Positions 1 through 5,900 of a stretch of DNA of 7,139 bases are shown here, in pieces. The position numbers and the translations under genes were made by a program. Under the pieces are notes generated by a model. The model was given only the letters and a program-made list of their open reading frames with translations, made no database searches and was not told the origin of the DNA. This stretch comes from Elusimicrobiota bacterium (GTDB taxonomy: Bacteria; Ratteibacteria; UBA8468; B48-G9; JAFGKM01), in NCBI GenBank assembly GCA_012515635.1, contig JAAYXZ010000134.1:1-7139 (forward strand), given 5' to 3'. Numbering within the stretch: position 1 is the stretch's first letter; each line of letters begins with the position of its first letter.

Positions 1-147
1 AATGCGGATATTGCTGGAGGAAGATGTTGCCATACCACAATACTGCTGACCGCGATGCTGAAGTTTAAATATGCCATAATAGATATCTTCAACAACATGC
101 TTTTTATCTACGCTACATAACCCAAACACTCCGCAGTTTTCTTCCAT
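1..147 (-). CDS. PurF-like class II glutamine amidotransferase, N-terminal fragment (cut by window edge)
   Basis: This is a partial gene: the 49 codons from an ATG at 147 down to the window edge. The peptide begins MEENCGVFG and continues with YYGIFKLQHRGQQYCG. The early Cys-Gly-(V/I)-(F/V)-G and the LQHRGQ block are hallmarks of the Ntn-type (class II) glutaminase domain, and the YGxxxLQHRGQ context matches amidophosphoribosyltransferase (PurF), the first step of purine synthesis. In that family the N-terminal Cys, exposed by processing, is the nucleophile; here it is Cys5, so a four-residue propeptide would have to be removed. The normal PurF motif continues with E-S/A-A-G, but this protein has QQYCG, so it may be a divergent PurF or a related stand-alone glutaminase. 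A weak AAGG lies about 10 nt before the ATG. It starts 28 nt after the GMP synthase stop on the same strand, which fits a purine role. The phosphoribosyltransferase domain cannot be seen, so no symbol is given. Confidence 0.75.
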   Translation of the reverse strand, partial: MEENCGVFGLCSVDKKHVVEDIYYGIFKLQHRGQQYCGMATSSSSNIRI

Positions 148-175
148 AGTTTTTATGCCTTTGGCTGAAACTGTA

Positions 176-1117
176 TTAAATATATTCTATGGTGCTGGGC
201 GGCTTCGGTGTTATATCATACACAACCTTTACCACTCCAGGAACTTCCTTGAGAATCTTGTCTCTTACCTTAAAGAGCGTTGCCCATGGGAGTTTAGAGG
301 GGTTCGCTGTCCTTGCATCCTTTGACTCAACCGCCCGTATGGCGATAATATCGCCCAAGACCCTTTTGCCGCCTACCATCCCTGTGGCTTTATCTGAGAG
401 CAAAACCGCTAATACCTGAAACACGCTTTTTCCTGTTATGATATCTTCTACTATCTGTGTTGCCTTCCTTATCTTTTCCACTCTTTCGGGAACAACCTCT
501 CCTATTATCCGTGTTGCAAGTCCAGGACCCGGGAAGGGTTTTCTTTCCGCAAACTTGTTTGGCAAGCCCAACTTTTTTGCGACCTCTCTAACCTGAGGTT
601 TATAGAGTTCCTTTAACGGCTCAATTACCTTGAGTCCGAAAGTGGATGGATTAACCCCTATCTGAGACAAGACATTATGTTGTGTCTTTATCCCTTTTTG
701 CGTCTCTATTATATCCGTTGCAATAGTCCCTTGTATGAGAAAGTCCACAGAGTAACTCTTTACCGCCTGCCCCAATGTTTTATAAAAAGTATCCCTGAAG
801 GCAATCCGTTTTTCTTCAGGGTCTCTCTTACCTTTAAGCGCCTCAAAAAAACGCTCTTTTATCTCCACATCCCATATCTCTATGTTTGTACCCATTTTGT
901 CAAAAAAACTTTTAACCTCTGCGGCCTCTCCCTCTCTCATCAATCCATTGTCAAGAAAAAGCACAACACTGTTTTTCTCCAGAACCCTCTTTGCAAGTAT
1001 CGCGCAAACCACGCTGTCAACACCGCCTGATGTTGCTATAATCGCTCTGTGATCACCGATTTTGTCTTTCAGTTCTCTTGTCTTCTCTGTTATAAATTTG
1101 TTGGGTGAAAAAGACAT
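176..1117 (-). CDS. guaA: GMP synthase, ATP-pyrophosphatase subunit (stand-alone, no glutaminase domain)
   Basis: This protein of 313 aa is the ATP-PPase plus dimerisation part of GMP synthase, which adenylates XMP and aminates it to GMP in the cytoplasm. The N-terminal PP-loop ATSGGVDS (residues 28-35) binds ATP pyrophosphate. Further family signatures are LIQGT (127-131), KTQHNV (144-149), the FPGPGLATR block (195-203) and the C-terminal YDITPKPPSTIEYI, which matches the usual YDI-(S/T)-x-KPPxTIEW ending. Common bacterial GuaA is about 510-525 aa with a class I glutaminase at the N-terminus. Here that domain is absent and the protein starts directly at the ATP-PPase, like the archaeal two-subunit enzyme (GuaAb). 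The start is well supported by an AAGGAGG site 8 nt upstream. It follows lpxK by 35 nt and precedes the PurF-like gene. The glutaminase partner must be encoded elsewhere or be an unusual protein. The family call is very secure; the subunit arrangement is inferred. Confidence 0.96.
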   Translation of the reverse strand: MSFSPNKFITEKTRELKDKIGDHRAIIATSGGVDSVVCAILAKRVLEKNSVVLFLDNGLMREGEAAEVKSFFDKMGTNIEIWDVEIKERFFEALKGKRDPEEKRIAFRDTFYKTLGQAVKSYSVDFLIQGTIATDIIETQKGIKTQHNVLSQIGVNPSTFGLKVIEPLKELYKPQVREVAKKLGLPNKFAERKPFPGPGLATRIIGEVVPERVEKIRKATQIVEDIITGKSVFQVLAVLLSDKATGMVGGKRVLGDIIAIRAVESKDARTANPSKLPWATLFKVRDKILKEVPGVVKVVYDITPKPPSTIEYI

Positions 1118-1125
1118 TGTCTTGG

Positions 1126-1132
1126 CCTCCTT
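1126..1132 (-). promoter_or_regulatory. Strong Shine-Dalgarno site for the GMP synthase gene
   Basis: The minus strand reads AAGGAGG, a near-perfect anti-16S match, 8 nt before the ATG at 1117. It fixes the start of this gene and therefore confirms that no upstream glutaminase domain belongs to it. It lies in the 35-nt gap after lpxK, so the gene probably has its own efficient translation initiation within the shared transcript. Confidence 0.85.
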
Positions 1133-1152
1133 TTTGGGTTTTAATAGACGGA

Positions 1153-2259
1153 TTATTCTACAATATCCAATAGCAATGTGTCAAACCCGTCTCCGTTTAT
1201 GTTTTTCAACATAGGTTTTATCCGCAGATAAGAAACAGGGACTCTCCATTCATATCTTTTTAGTTTCACATAATCCTTTTCTGTCGTTATAAGAAACTCT
1301 GCCTTTTTTTCTAAAAAAGCATCTTCCAGTTCCGCCACATCCTGTCTTTTGTAGCAGAAATGGTCAGGATATATAACCCCATATATCTTTGAGGGAGATA
1401 ATGCGGACAACAAGGAGAAAAAGTTGAATGGATGCCCTATCCCCGCAAATGAAAGTACTACTTTATTTTTAACAGATGCCGGAGATATCTCCTGCCCGTT
1501 GTTTCTCAAGGACTCTATTTTATACTCCATTGTAAATATCGGTTTTTTGAATTGTTGCAGGTATTTGGTATATCTGCCATAATTCAGAGAATCCGACGCA
1601 TTATAATGGCTAAGCACGAAGATATCCGCTCGTTGCAGTTCCCTCTTCGGCTCCCTGAGAAGTCCTGATGGCAACACCATATTATTGTCAAAAGGGTTTG
1701 TCATATCTACAAGCAGGATATTAAGGTCTTTATAAAAACAATGGCAATGAAACCCGTCATCAAGTATAACTATCTCTTTGTTGTCTCCGAAAATCTCTTT
1801 CTTTATCGCTCCGCTCTTTTTGGCAGTAAGAATTGCCTTCGGAAAATTCTTTTTCACCATCAACGCTTCATCTTCCAATTTTATCCCGCGGGCTATCTTC
1901 TTTCTTTCCGCCCCCCCCGAACAAGCGACTATAACACGCTTTTCTTGCCTCTGAAAAAATTCAGCGATATACATCACAAGCGGCGTCTTGCCTGTCCCGC
2001 CTGCAGTTATATTCCCCACACTTATAACGGGAACACTCAGTTTATTTTCCCGTATAAAGCATTTTTTCAGGTATATAACAGCCAAATACAACAGAGTAAA
2101 AGGCAAAAGATATATTGAAAGGATTTTAAAAAACAAAATGTCTTCTCGCCTGACGAAACTCCTGTAGAGAGAACTAAAAAAGGGTCTGCTCGTTTTTAAC
2201 TTGAGAAGTTCTACAGGGTATCTCCACTTTCCCGAATTCTCCATCATAGCCCGGAACAA
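1153..2259 (-). CDS. lpxK: Tetraacyldisaccharide 4'-kinase (lipid A kinase)
   Basis: LpxK phosphorylates the 4' position of the tetraacyldisaccharide lipid A precursor at the inner membrane. From a TTG at 2259 the protein is 368 aa, against about 310-350 in the family. A hydrophobic segment (about 41-64) is the usual N-terminal membrane anchor. It is followed by VPVISVGNITAGGTGKTP (76-93), the Walker A loop; ILDDGF (165-170), the metal-binding DDGF motif; LPSGLLREP (196-204); YPDHF (297-301), holding a His expected in the active site; and TTEKDYVKL (325-333). Two regions differ from consensus: residues 112-119, where an SRGYG-like motif is expected, and the residues after DDGF, normally QHRRL but here HCHCF. 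The start is uncertain. TTG 2259 has an AGGGAAGGGAG site 8 nt upstream; in-frame ATGs at 2247 and 2244 lack a good site. All of these lie inside the end of the EndoQ-like gene. The extra N-terminal residues may not be conserved. Confidence 0.93.
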   Translation of the reverse strand: MFRAMMENSGKWRYPVELLKLKTSRPFFSSLYRSFVRREDILFFKILSIYLLPFTLLYLAVIYLKKCFIRENKLSVPVISVGNITAGGTGKTPLVMYIAEFFQRQEKRVIVACSGGAERKKIARGIKLEDEALMVKKNFPKAILTAKKSGAIKKEIFGDNKEIVILDDGFHCHCFYKDLNILLVDMTNPFDNNMVLPSGLLREPKRELQRADIFVLSHYNASDSLNYGRYTKYLQQFKKPIFTMEYKIESLRNNGQEISPASVKNKVVLSFAGIGHPFNFFSLLSALSPSKIYGVIYPDHFCYKRQDVAELEDAFLEKKAEFLITTEKDYVKLKRYEWRVPVSYLRIKPMLKNINGDGFDTLLLDIVE

Positions 2260-3406
2260 TATTTATTCTCCCTTCCCTGACCATATATATTCCATCCACA
2301 ATATCGCCATCTATCCTTTTTCTTAATTCTTCTTCAGGGAGTTCAAAGAGTATCGTGAATTCCGGCTCGTTTCGTCCTATTATCTCTACATATTTATCTT
2401 TTACTGCCCGTGAATTCACATCTTTACGAAAAACACCCGCAATAATCTGGATAAGAGGAACCATCTTCCGAAACGGGATAAACTTAGCAGGCCTCTCCCC
2501 ATAATTCCTGTCGGAGAGTTCATAGATACGGTTCATTACGCCTATGGTCATCTTTTTTCCGCATACAGGACAGATATTATTATTCTTGTTCGTCTCTTCA
2601 GGGAACATACATATCTTACAGTTTCTGTGCCCGTCGCAATAATATTTGCCTTCCTCCGAAAAATATTCAACGGTTAAACGAAATTTTTCGGTATCTTTAT
2701 CTTGCAGTATTCTTTTTAGTTCAGGAAAATCAAATCTGCCGGAGAATACATTTGCCTCTCTTCCTATCTTGGATGGAGAATGCGCATCCGAATTTGAAAT
2801 AAAAGCGCAGTTATCAAGAGATGATACTGCCCAATTCATCTCAGGGTCGCTGCTTAAACCCGTTTCAAGAGCGAAAATATCTTCTGTGAAATCCCCGAAG
2901 CACTCATACAGCGAGTTAAATCCTGAATTAGAACCGAATAACGAGAAATGCGGCGTCCATATATGGGCAGGGACTATAAACCCATCCTCATCGCTGTCCT
3001 TGAACACCCTTATAAACTCCCTTACATCCATATGCAATATAGGTCTGCCGTCTGCATTAAGGTCTGCATATCTTTCAAGATTTCTGTTGAGTTTTGATGC
3101 CTTAGCAAATGAAGAGAGAAAGATAAGAAGGTGTATTTTTTTTACCTTCCCTTTCTTGTCCTCAAAGATATTGCATACCTCGCCTGTAAGGATAAAATCC
3201 GTGCCGTCACAGTTATATATTCCATCCCTATCGGTCTCTTTAAGACAGCGGGAAAGTTCATGAAACCACAGGAAATGCGTAATATCGCCTGTCCCAAGTA
3301 GATTGACACCTTTGTGTTTGGACCATCTGATAAGTTCGGCAAGGTCCATATCTTTACTGGTAGCGCGGCTGTATTTTGAATGGATATGGAAATCCGCTAT
3401 GTACAT
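2174..3406 (-). CDS. Endonuclease Q-like PHP-domain DNA repair nuclease
   Basis: The 410-aa product matches the EndoQ family (the archaeal Pyrococcus enzyme is about 424 aa). Known members nick DNA 5' of deaminated bases (uracil, hypoxanthine, xanthine) and of abasic sites. The PHP metal-site residues are in place: DFHIHS (Asp5, His7, His9), GTGDITH (Asp41, His44), LTGEV (Glu76), His92, PAHIWTP (His148) and SNSDAHSP (Asp207, His209). Highly characteristic EndoQ stretches are KYSRATSKDMDL (11-22), HIWTPHFSLFGSNSGF (148-163), ETGLSSDPEMNW (181-192) and KIGREANVF (213-221). A cysteine cluster follows (Cys257, 263, 266, then CPVCGK at 279-284), the zinc-binding insert of this family, then a C-terminal domain. 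The tail ends QTLF. The ATG overlaps the HIT gene end by 10 nt and has GGGAG 8 nt upstream. Older annotations may call such proteins PHP phosphoesterase or helicase. The family call rests on remembered motifs. Confidence 0.88.
   Translation of the reverse strand: MYIADFHIHSKYSRATSKDMDLAELIRWSKHKGVNLLGTGDITHFLWFHELSRCLKETDRDGIYNCDGTDFILTGEVCNIFEDKKGKVKKIHLLIFLSSFAKASKLNRNLERYADLNADGRPILHMDVREFIRVFKDSDEDGFIVPAHIWTPHFSLFGSNSGFNSLYECFGDFTEDIFALETGLSSDPEMNWAVSSLDNCAFISNSDAHSPSKIGREANVFSGRFDFPELKRILQDKDTEKFRLTVEYFSEEGKYYCDGHRNCKICMFPEETNKNNNICPVCGKKMTIGVMNRIYELSDRNYGERPAKFIPFRKMVPLIQIIAGVFRKDVNSRAVKDKYVEIIGRNEPEFTILFELPEEELRKRIDGDIVDGIYMVREGRINIVPGYDGEFGKVEIPCRTSQVKNEQTLF
2268..2278 (-). promoter_or_regulatory. 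Purine-rich ribosome binding site supporting a TTG start for lpxK
   Basis: The minus strand reads AGGGAAGGGAG, ending 8 nt before the TTG at 2259. It lies inside the coding sequence of the upstream EndoQ-like gene, encoding part of REGRIN, so codon constraint could explain it by chance. It is still the best-placed site near any possible lpxK start: the ATGs at 2247 and 2244 would be about 20 nt away from it. Confidence 0.5.
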
Positions 3407-3906
3407 CTCGTCAACTCCCTAAACTCCGGATATAAGCGATTATATAACTCCTCAAGTGACTGCGAAATAACTTTGGAATCCGCTATTACAGGCATAAAGT
3501 TGGCGTCCCCCTTCCATCTGGGAACTATATGGATATGCAGATGCCCTGCAACACCGGCGCCGGCATATGCGCCAAGGTTAATACCGATATTAAACCCTGC
3601 TGGCTTTATAACTTTTTTTATTATCCTGGTGGATGCCTGTAAAAGAAAGAACAGCTCCTTGCTCTCTTCTTCCTTTATCTTCTCTATAATGGCCGTATGC
3701 CTGTTCGGAACAATCATAAGATGGCCATTATTATATGGATATATATTGAAAATAACAAAGGCGTTTTTACCCCTGTATAGAACAAAGTTTTTTTTGTCGT
3801 CTTTGCTCTTCAACGCCTTGCACAAAAAACATCCTTTGTTTTTTTTGTTTTGTGTTATATATGACACCCGCCAAGGCGCCCATAAAATATCTAAGCTTTT
3901 CTTCAT
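3397..3906 (-). CDS. HIT-family dinucleoside polyphosphate hydrolase/phosphorylase
   Basis: This is a 169-aa histidine-triad protein. The triad HLHIHIVPRW (residues 122-131; His122, 124 and 126) forms the nucleotidyl-transfer site, with His124 the expected nucleophile. Upstream are LWAPWRVSYI (8-17), the CFLC zinc pair (Cys26, Cys29), FNIYPYNNGHLMIVPNRH (53-70) and NIGINLGAYAGAGVAGHLH (106-124). The LWxPWR start plus the C-x2-C pair and WKGDANFMPV (131-140) resemble the Ap4A phosphorylase/hydrolase branch related to mycobacterial Rv2613c, so the likely substrates are Ap4A-type dinucleotides or AMP conjugates. Family membership is clear; the exact substrate is inferred. The ATG overlaps the end of the tRNA nucleotidyltransferase gene in an ATGA, suggesting coupled translation. 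Only a weak GAGA site precedes it. The gene overlaps the EndoQ-like gene by 10 nt at its other end. Confidence 0.92.
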   Translation of the reverse strand: MKKSLDILWAPWRVSYITQNKKNKGCFLCKALKSKDDKKNFVLYRGKNAFVIFNIYPYNNGHLMIVPNRHTAIIEKIKEEESKELFFLLQASTRIIKKVIKPAGFNIGINLGAYAGAGVAGHLHIHIVPRWKGDANFMPVIADSKVISQSLEELYNRLYPEFRELTRCT

Positions 3907-5303
3907 TTTTCTCTTTCAGAGGCAGATGTTAACAGTGAATCCTTGTTCTCTTTTATGTATTTTATGAGGTCTCTTTTTCTGTTTCTCACAACTCCGTCAA
4001 GGATAAGGGACTCAATATTTTGCTTTATTTTTCCCACTTCCCTGCCCTGCGAAATACCGAATAGTTCCATTATAGCATATCCGTCAATAGCCAATTTGAA
4101 AGAACTTAACTTATCTTTTTTGTTGATTTCTTTTACGCGTTCTTCCAGCAATATCAACCTTTCACGCGCCCTTTTCACTCTAATGGGATTACTACTGGTA
4201 AGGTCCGCCTTCGCAAGAGCGAATAGCGGTCTTATATCTTTTCCCATTTCCCTTATAAATCTCCTAAGCGCGTTATCTGACGGGTCTTCTTTGGCAAGAA
4301 GATGCGGCCTGAGATGAAACCTTATCATCCTGCCGATAAACTTGCCTTTGTCTTCGGCAATATTCAGCCGCTTGCAGACCCTATATGCCATTCTCTGCCC
4401 GACAAATTCATGCCTATGAAAACTCACCTTCTTGTTTATAACCTGCAATGTTGCGGGCTTCCCTATATCATGAAGCAACGCTGCCATTTTGAGATATATA
4501 TTGTTTGTGTGAGCGCTGACATTGTCAAGCACAGTCAAAGTATGCATAAAAAGGTCTTTGCACGGATGTTCTGTTCTCTTCTCTTTTAGCAGGGCAACCT
4601 CAGGCAGGATTATATCCAAAGCGCCTACTTCATCCATCAGATAAAAACCCTTTGACGGCTTTTTTGCTTCCAATGTCCTCAATATCTCGTCTGATATCCG
4701 CTCAATACTGACAATAGAGAGCCGATTCACATTTTTTTTCATACCTTCCAGCGTCTCTTTCTCTATCTCAAACCTTAGCCTTGTCGCAAACCGTATGCCT
4801 CTTAATATTCTTAACGGGTCATCATAAAAGGTCTTATCAGGAGATACAGGGGTTCTTATTATCTTCTTTTTAATATCTTCACGCCCGTTAAAAAAATCAA
4901 TAATCTCGCCGGTAGATAGATTCTGGGCTATGGCGTTAATCGTAAAATCCCTTCTGGCGCAATCCTCCTCTATAGTGGCGTTTTGGACATACGGATTCCT
5001 TGAGTTTTCAGGATAACTCTCTTTTCTGGCTGTGGCGAACTCAATCTTTATTCCGGAGACCTCTATCATTGCTGTTCCAAACCTGCCATAAAAGACAGGT
5101 GTCGGAAAATTATATTTGGCGGCAAACTGCTTTGCAAAAGCAAGCGCATCGGACTCCATCACTATATCAATATCATTGCTTTTTCTGCGAAGCAACTTGT
5201 CCCTTATGTGTCCGCCTACAAGATATATGGTTATATCCCGTCTCTTTGAAAAATCTTTCAGTTTATTCAGAATCTCGTCAGGTGTTATTTTTTTATCCTT
5301 CAT
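3903..5303 (-). CDS. cca: Class II tRNA nucleotidyltransferase (CCA-adding type) with HD domain
   Basis: This 466-aa enzyme belongs to the family that adds or repairs the 3'-CCA of tRNA without a template. The head domain has YLVGGHIRD (27-35), NDIDIV (43-48) with metal-binding Asp44 and Asp46, CARRDFTINAIAQ (115-127), DDPLRILRGIRFATRLRFEI (161-180) and ERISDEILRTL (201-211). An HD domain follows: HTLTVLD (254-260), MAALLHDIGKP (273-283) and FHRHEFVG (295-302); in family members this has 2',3'-cyclic phosphodiesterase/phosphatase activity. The C-terminus has DGYAIMELFGISQGREVGKI (407-426), matching the family's DLM-x-G-PGP-IG-like element. It cannot be told from sequence alone whether this is a full CCA-adding enzyme or one half of a split CC-/A-adding pair. 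The ATG overlaps the upstream 121-aa gene in ATGA, and the stop overlaps the HIT start in the same way, so all three are probably co-translated. Confidence 0.93.
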   Translation of the reverse strand: MKDKKITPDEILNKLKDFSKRRDITIYLVGGHIRDKLLRRKSNDIDIVMESDALAFAKQFAAKYNFPTPVFYGRFGTAMIEVSGIKIEFATARKESYPENSRNPYVQNATIEEDCARRDFTINAIAQNLSTGEIIDFFNGREDIKKKIIRTPVSPDKTFYDDPLRILRGIRFATRLRFEIEKETLEGMKKNVNRLSIVSIERISDEILRTLEAKKPSKGFYLMDEVGALDIILPEVALLKEKRTEHPCKDLFMHTLTVLDNVSAHTNNIYLKMAALLHDIGKPATLQVINKKVSFHRHEFVGQRMAYRVCKRLNIAEDKGKFIGRMIRFHLRPHLLAKEDPSDNALRRFIREMGKDIRPLFALAKADLTSSNPIRVKRARERLILLEERVKEINKKDKLSSFKLAIDGYAIMELFGISQGREVGKIKQNIESLILDGVVRNRKRDLIKYIKENKDSLLTSASEREK

Positions 5304-5665
5304 CTCTCTATCCCCACAACTATTCCATCTAATTCTATCAATTCTATATATGTCCCCTTAAGGATTTTCTTGACAGGCAATTTGCTTAGTCCGCTTAACG
5401 GAATAGAAAAACTCTGCTGAACCGCTATAGTTTTTCCAACCTTCACATAACCGCCGTATTTACCTGTTATAAGCGCTCCGATGTGTCCGTTCTCCGTTTT
5501 AAAGAGCCGCGCCTCCGCAGGCATTTTGGTAAAATCGCCCGCCGGCTCCCTTACAGTGGACACTCTGAACCTTCTCCTCCGCCCCTGATGGTCCGTGATT
5601 TTTATACTGCGTATCTCAACAGTATTGCCTCCGATAAATCCCCTGTCATGTGGTTTCCATTCCAT
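5300..5665 (-). CDS. Unrecognised 121-aa basic protein heading the leftward operon
   Basis: I do not recognise this family. The product is small, cysteine-free and basic (about 21 Lys/Arg against 12 Asp/Glu), with an arginine run RRRRFR at 29-34. Alternating hydrophobic and polar stretches (TVEIRSIKI, HIGALITGKYGGYVKVG, GTYIELIELDGIVVGI) suggest a beta-rich fold. There is no signal peptide or membrane segment. It is very likely a real gene: GAAGG lies 5 nt before the ATG, an extended -10 promoter lies about 40 nt upstream, and its stop overlaps the cca start in an ATGA. The basic patch and its place before a tRNA enzyme, opposite nusA-infB, make an RNA-associated role possible, but that is a guess from context. 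A shorter version from the Met at residue 48 is possible but has no comparable support. Confidence 0.75.
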   Translation of the reverse strand: MEWKPHDRGFIGGNTVEIRSIKITDHQGRRRRFRVSTVREPAGDFTKMPAEARLFKTENGHIGALITGKYGGYVKVGKTIAVQQSFSIPLSGLSKLPVKKILKGTYIELIELDGIVVGIER

Positions 5666-5710
5666 TTATGCCTTCGCTTTAACTTTTAATTTTTGACTTT
5701 ATCACTAATT

Positions 5711-5719
5711 ATTATACCA
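5711..5719 (-). promoter_or_regulatory. Extended -10 promoter for the leftward operon
   Basis: The minus strand reads TGG followed by TATAAT: a perfect -10 hexamer with the TG of an extended -10 element. The -35 region, 17-18 nt further upstream, is poor (TTAGGG/TAGGGA), which is typical of extended -10 promoters. Transcription would start near 5704, giving a leader of about 40 nt before the 121-aa gene. This is the best promoter candidate for the whole minus-strand unit, since the genes downstream overlap or have gaps of at most 35 nt. Confidence 0.65.
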
Positions 5720-5851
5720 TTCTCCCTTTTTACTCCCTAATCTTATACTACGCAAAACATTGATTGATTAAGGTATTTTGAATAACAAAAAACCGTATTA
5801 TGCTTTTGGCTTATTAGTTAGGTTTCCGTCTCTCAACTTTTAGTTATATTA

Positions 5852-5880
5852 TTGACTAATTCCCCAAAAGTTCGTAAAAT
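5852..5880 (+). promoter_or_regulatory. Sigma70-type promoter for nusA-infB
   Basis: The elements are TTGACT at 5852-5857, a 17-bp spacer and TAAAAT at 5875-5880. Each hexamer differs from consensus by one base and the spacing is ideal. The expected start point is near 5887, at the edge of the GGAGG site, so the leader before the nusA ATG would be only about 14 nt. It is the strongest rightward promoter visible between the divergent genes. Confidence 0.7.
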
Positions 5881-5887
5881 AAAGAAC

Positions 5888-5892
5888 GGAGG
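5888..5892 (+). promoter_or_regulatory. Shine-Dalgarno site that sets the nusA start at 5901
   Basis: GGAGG lies 8 nt before the ATG at 5901. A GTG at 5892 is in the same reading frame but overlaps this site, so it cannot use it. The ATG gives the family-like start MNKEL and is preferred. Confidence 0.85.
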
Positions 5893-5900
5893 TGGAATGG

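Larger units (their letters stand above)
5666..5900. other. Divergent intergenic region between the leftward operon and nusA-infB
   Basis: This AT-rich stretch of about 235 bp separates the two divergent units and contains no credible gene in any frame. It holds a leftward extended -10 promoter (5711-5719) and a rightward sigma70-type promoter (5852-5880). The heptamer TTAGTTA occurs twice (5814-5820 and 5840-5846) just upstream of the rightward -35, which may be chance in AT-rich DNA. I see no tRNA, rimP remnant, riboswitch-like architecture or rho-independent terminator. Confidence 0.7.

Noticed and set aside
2646..3263. A 205-codon open frame on the plus strand opposite the EndoQ-like gene
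   Set aside because: It lies wholly antisense to a gene with clear family motifs, has no recognisable domain and shows the Ser-rich composition of a shadow frame.
3832..3848. A-rich run in the HIT gene (AAA AAA AAC on the coding strand) resembling a slippery frameshift site
   Set aside because: The in-frame product is a complete HIT protein across this point, no downstream stem-loop or useful alternative frame is visible, and A runs are common in this AT-leaning DNA.
3380..3967. A 195-codon plus-strand frame with hydrophobic stretches, suggesting a membrane protein
   Set aside because: It is antisense to the HIT gene across its triad and conserved blocks; the hydrophobic stretches are the complement of Lys-rich and AT-rich codons.
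5740..5750. A second possible leftward -10 (TATAAG) upstream of the main one
   Set aside because: There is no usable -35 at 16-18 nt and no extended TG; the TGG-TATAAT at 5711-5719 is far better.
5813..5860. Possible hairpin from ATTAGT and ACTAAT upstream of nusA
   Set aside because: It has only a 6-bp AT-rich stem with a loop of more than 30 nt, expected by chance in this region.
5892..5894. GTG as the nusA start
   Set aside because: It overlaps the GGAGG ribosome site; the ATG at 5901 has ideal spacing and gives the standard NusA N-terminus.
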